From contig JAPLSK010000234.1 in the NCBI GenBank assembly GCA_026398675.1, positions 1 through 8,347 on the forward strand: 8,347 nucleotides of DNA, in the 5' to 3' direction. Positions 6,556 through 8,347 of the stretch are shown in pieces. A model generated the notes under the pieces. The model saw only the letters and a program-made list of their open reading frames with translations. It was not told the origin of the DNA and searched no databases. Every line of letters starts with the position of its first letter. The stretch's first letter is position 1. The stretch comes from a bacterium (GTDB lineage: Bacteria > RBG-13-66-14). The position numbers were made by a program, and so were the translations under genes.

Positions 6556-7242
6556 TTAAGTCAAGAATAGCCAGTAGTTCAGGGTGACCATGCCGATGCC
6601 TAAAAGAGCCCCGGCCACAATCTCTCTCCAGGTGTGCACGCCTCGTCGGATGCGCGCGTCGGCGATAATCAGCGCCAGGAGGAATACGAGCACCGAAACC
6701 AGCGGGTTCTCGGTCACCAGGGTGACGATGGCGAAGACGGCGAAGCTGACCGCGGAATGGCCCGAGGGCATCCCCCCGTGGAGCGGAGCTCCTCGACCGA
6801 CCAGAACCTTGCCCAGGATGACCAGCACTATCACCAGGGTGAAGCTGATCAGGGTGACGTACTCGGGGCTGCCCTTGACGGCGCGGATGGCCGAGAAGAT
6901 GTGGGGCTTCAGATCCTTGAACAGGACCAGATAGCCGACGATGATCGCCGTGATGGCCGCGATGAAGACCGCCCCCGCCGAGATATCCTTCACCAGCTTG
7001 GCCAGGGGGTGGTAGGCGGTGGTCATCAGGTCCAGTGCCTTCTCCACCGCCGTGTTGATGAGCTCCGTCACCAGGACGAAAGCCACCGACAGGATTATCA
7101 GGACGAGGTCGCTCCGGTCTATGTTCAAAAACAGCGACCCGGCGATGGCCAGGACGCCGACGAGGAAGTGGACGCGGATGTTGCGCTCGGTCTTGAGGGT
7201 GTAGATTATCCCTTCGAGGGCGTTGTTGAAGGACTGGGACAT
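6556..7242 (-). CDS. Fused diacylglycerol/undecaprenol kinase and PAP2-family phosphatase, membrane protein
   Basis: A 228-aa integral membrane protein joining two enzymes of lipid phosphate metabolism. Residues 1-110 are a DgkA/UdpK kinase: ALEGIIYTLKTERNIRVH, two membrane helices, the active-site helix ELINTAVEKALDL (Glu60, Glu67) and HPLAKLVKDISAGAVFIAAI with a third helix. Residues about 125-228 are a PAP2 phosphatase: membrane helices, GRGAPLHGGMPSGHSA (nucleophile-side His162), and R-x5-H-x3-E at Arg197-His203-Glu207, where PAP2 enzymes usually have Asp in the last place. Together they could phosphorylate a lipid alcohol and dephosphorylate a lipid phosphate, for example undecaprenol and its phosphates in envelope synthesis; the exact substrates are inferred. 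The ATG at 7242 fits the family; the frame stays open to 7638, but that extension lies in repeats and overlaps ybeY. Shine-Dalgarno is weak. Position directly after ybeY matches the common ybeY-dgkA order. Confidence 0.9.
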   Translation of the reverse strand: MSQSFNNALEGIIYTLKTERNIRVHFLVGVLAIAGSLFLNIDRSDLVLIILSVAFVLVTELINTAVEKALDLMTTAYHPLAKLVKDISAGAVFIAAITAIIVGYLVLFKDLKPHIFSAIRAVKGSPEYVTLISFTLVIVLVILGKVLVGRGAPLHGGMPSGHSAVSFAVFAIVTLVTENPLVSVLVFLLALIIADARIRRGVHTWREIVAGALLGIGMVTLNYWLFLT

Positions 7243-7274
7243 CCGGGGCTTGGTCCCGATCGTGCTCCGACGCC

Positions 7275-7613
7275 GGTTCGCCGGGGGCGTAGCTCGCTGC
7301 GCTCGGTTCCCCGGTTTACCGTCGGTCGCGGGGGCCCCTTTGGGCGCGGTCGGACCGTCGGTCGTCCCGCCGGGCGCATTTTCCTTTTGCCGGGGCATTA
7401 CTCGCTTCGCTTCCTTTTTACCGGGAACGTTACTCGGTTCGCCGGGGGCGTAGCTCGCTTCGCTCGGTTCGCTTCGTTTTGCCGGAGGCATTACTCCACT
7501 ACGCTTCGTTTCCGGTTTCCGCTCTCCCGGGGCATCGGCTACCCTCAAGCCCTCACAGGTAGACAAGGGGTTTTGCCGGAGGCATAACTCGCTTCGCTCG
7601 GTTAAACCCCTTG
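7275..7613. repeat. Cluster of about six imperfect copies of a palindrome-associated repeat between ybeY and the kinase/phosphatase gene
   Basis: Copies of a roughly 33-35-base core occur at 7275-7309, 7385-7414, 7417-7440 (degenerate), 7436-7470, 7477-7513 and 7571-7603. Those at 7275 and 7436 match in 34 of 35 bases; the others share GCCGGNGGC-RTWRCTCGCTTCGCT. The last copy is closed by perfect 10-base inverted arms CAAGGGGTTT (7564-7573) and AAACCCCTTG (7604-7613). ACCGTCGGTCG is also repeated (7318-7328 and 7354-7364). This fills the 359-base gap between the two genes and supplies the last codons and stop of ybeY. No other gene is visible here. Confidence 0.85.
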
Positions 7614-8084
7614 CCTCTTCGTGTAGGCGGAAAGCCACTCGTGGTCGGCCGTCAGCACCGCCTTGGCCATCATCCCGTCCCGCCCCCGCACGTCGGCGTC
7701 CAGGTATCCCAACAGGTGCAACACCCCGTGGGCGACGAGGATGGCCAGCTCCCGCCCCAGGCTGTGGCCCTGTTCTCCGGCCTGGCGCACGGCGGCCTCC
7801 ACGTTCACGAAGACGTCCCCCAGGAGCTCCGGCTCCTCCCCGGACGGCTCATCCCCCTCGCCGGGCTGCAGATCGAAGGCCAGCACGTCGGTGGTTTCAC
7901 CCGTTCCGGTGTAGGTCTCGTTGAGCCGGGCCATCTGGACGTCGTCGAAGAGCACGACGGCGATGCTGCGCTCAGGCGCCTCATCGAGGGTGAGCGTCAG
8001 CACCGCCGCCCGCCGGGGCAGCTCGGGGTCCACCCAGACCACCTTTTGGTGGTCGTGTATCAGGACTTCGTAGTTCCGGCTCAA
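7602..8084 (-). CDS. ybeY: YbeY-family rRNA-maturation endoribonuclease, variant metal site
   Basis: A 160-aa protein of the UPF0054/YbeY family, a single-strand-specific metal-dependent endoribonuclease for 16S rRNA 3' maturation and ribosome quality control. Family features in order: VLIHDHQK at the start, LNETYTGTGETTDVLAFDL (54-72), ELLGDVFVN (86-94), and the metal-binding helix HGVLHLLGYLD (119-129). The metal motif is normally H-x3-H-x5-H ending GYDH; here His119 and His123 are kept but the third position is Asp129. The arginine usually found in TYRG is Thr59. The start is TTG at 8084, with GGTGGA six bases upstream; this places the N-terminus as in relatives and no better start is near. 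The final residues and stop fall in the repeat arm CAAGGGGTTTAA. Gene order (probable pgpH, ybeY, dgkA) fits the usual cluster. Confidence 0.9.
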   Translation of the reverse strand: MSRNYEVLIHDHQKVVWVDPELPRRAAVLTLTLDEAPERSIAVVLFDDVQMARLNETYTGTGETTDVLAFDLQPGEGDEPSGEEPELLGDVFVNVEAAVRQAGEQGHSLGRELAILVAHGVLHLLGYLDADVRGRDGMMAKAVLTADHEWLSAYTKRQGV

Positions 8085-8235
8085 CTGTGTTCCACCGACT
8101 GGGTTGGTATCGGGATTCCGGCTCTTTTTGAAAAATCTTCCGCCACCGCGAAATATTATCAGACGGCTGGACTCGTCGAGGGGACTTTCGACCGTATCAC
8201 CCCGGCCGGTTTTGCATCCCCCGCCGGCGGATTTC

Positions 8236-8347
8236 TCAGGCCCCCTCTTCCCCGCTGCCTTCGCTCCGGTCGTCCCCGACCGTGTCGGCGTCCTCCATGC
8301 CTTCGGAGGCGGGTTCCGCGGAATCCTCCGGGTACTCCACCCGGGAG
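8236..8347 (-). CDS. C-terminal end of an upstream gene, probably a 7TM-HD phosphodiesterase (PgpH-like), partial
   Basis: Read from the window edge, codons from 8346 give S-R-V-E-Y-P-E-D followed by an acidic Glu/Asp/Ser/Gly-rich tail and TGA at 8238-8236; 36 residues are visible. The R-V-E-Y-P-E-D segment resembles the end of PgpH proteins, which usually close on a short R-I/V-x-Y-P sequence, and pgpH commonly lies directly before ybeY. PgpH degrades cyclic di-AMP from its cytoplasmic HD domain. The acidic tail beyond the Y-P motif would be an extension. The call rests on this short match and on gene order; the window shows too little for certainty. The 151-base spacer to ybeY (8085-8235) holds no gene or strong promoter that I can support. 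Confidence 0.5.
   Translation of the reverse strand, partial: SRVEYPEDSAEPASEGMEDADTVGDDRSEGSGEEGA

Noticed and set aside
6634..7587. 317-codon plus-strand open frame opposite the kinase/phosphatase and repeats
   Set aside because: Asp/Gln/Gly-rich antisense translation without motifs; it runs unchanged from antisense gene into repeats, which argues against a real protein.
7275..7613. CRISPR array
   Set aside because: The repeats vary in sequence and spacing, some copies abut, the intervals are themselves related sequence, and no cas gene is near.
8085..8235. Promoter for ybeY in the spacer (GATAAT-like sequence on the minus strand near 8150-8165)
   Set aside because: The candidate -35 match is poor and the spacing is about 13-15 bases, too short for a convincing sigma-70 promoter.

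Overview
The window is a GC-rich piece of a bacterial chromosome, probably from an uncultured lineage: long ORFs, GC-dominated third positions, and housekeeping genes that are clearly bacterial but diverged in detail. I cannot name a phylum with confidence. It holds two core blocks facing each other, with one clearly foreign AT-rich islet between them.

Plus strand, 1-4830. The window opens inside valS (valyl-tRNA synthetase; the HIGH-motif end lies upstream), which ends at a strong intrinsic terminator at 2286-2316. From there to about 3650 base composition switches abruptly from GC-rich to AT-rich. This islet holds two genes in tandem, 22 bases apart: a 177-aa protein of unknown function and a 234-aa protein with an N-terminal TIR domain, the type of NAD-processing domain often found in anti-phage systems. 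A near-consensus sigma-70 promoter lies partly inside the valS terminator hairpin and would drive the pair. GC-rich sequence resumes with dpaL (2,3-diaminopropionate ammonia-lyase), whose start codon lies directly behind a T-tract with no visible Shine-Dalgarno sequence.

Minus strand, 8347-4790. Read in its own direction, this block carries the tail of a gene that is probably pgpH (7TM-HD phosphodiesterase), then a 151-base spacer without a recognised gene, ybeY (rRNA-maturation endoribonuclease), a fused diacylglycerol kinase/PAP2 phosphatase, a small secreted protein of unknown function, and a secreted GHL10-family glycosyl hydrolase-like protein. The pgpH-ybeY-dgkA order is a widespread bacterial arrangement and supports the weaker calls. 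YbeY lacks two residues that are normally nearly invariant. The last gene runs tail-to-tail into dpaL with a 41-base overlap.

Two clusters of an imperfect GC-rich repeat, each closed by CAAGGGG...CCCCTTG arms, lie on either side of the kinase/phosphatase gene, immediately 3' of ybeY and of the kinase/phosphatase. They occupy the only gene-free stretch longer than 300 bases (7243-7601).

The best candidates for something new are the two-gene TIR islet and the palindromic intergenic repeat family.
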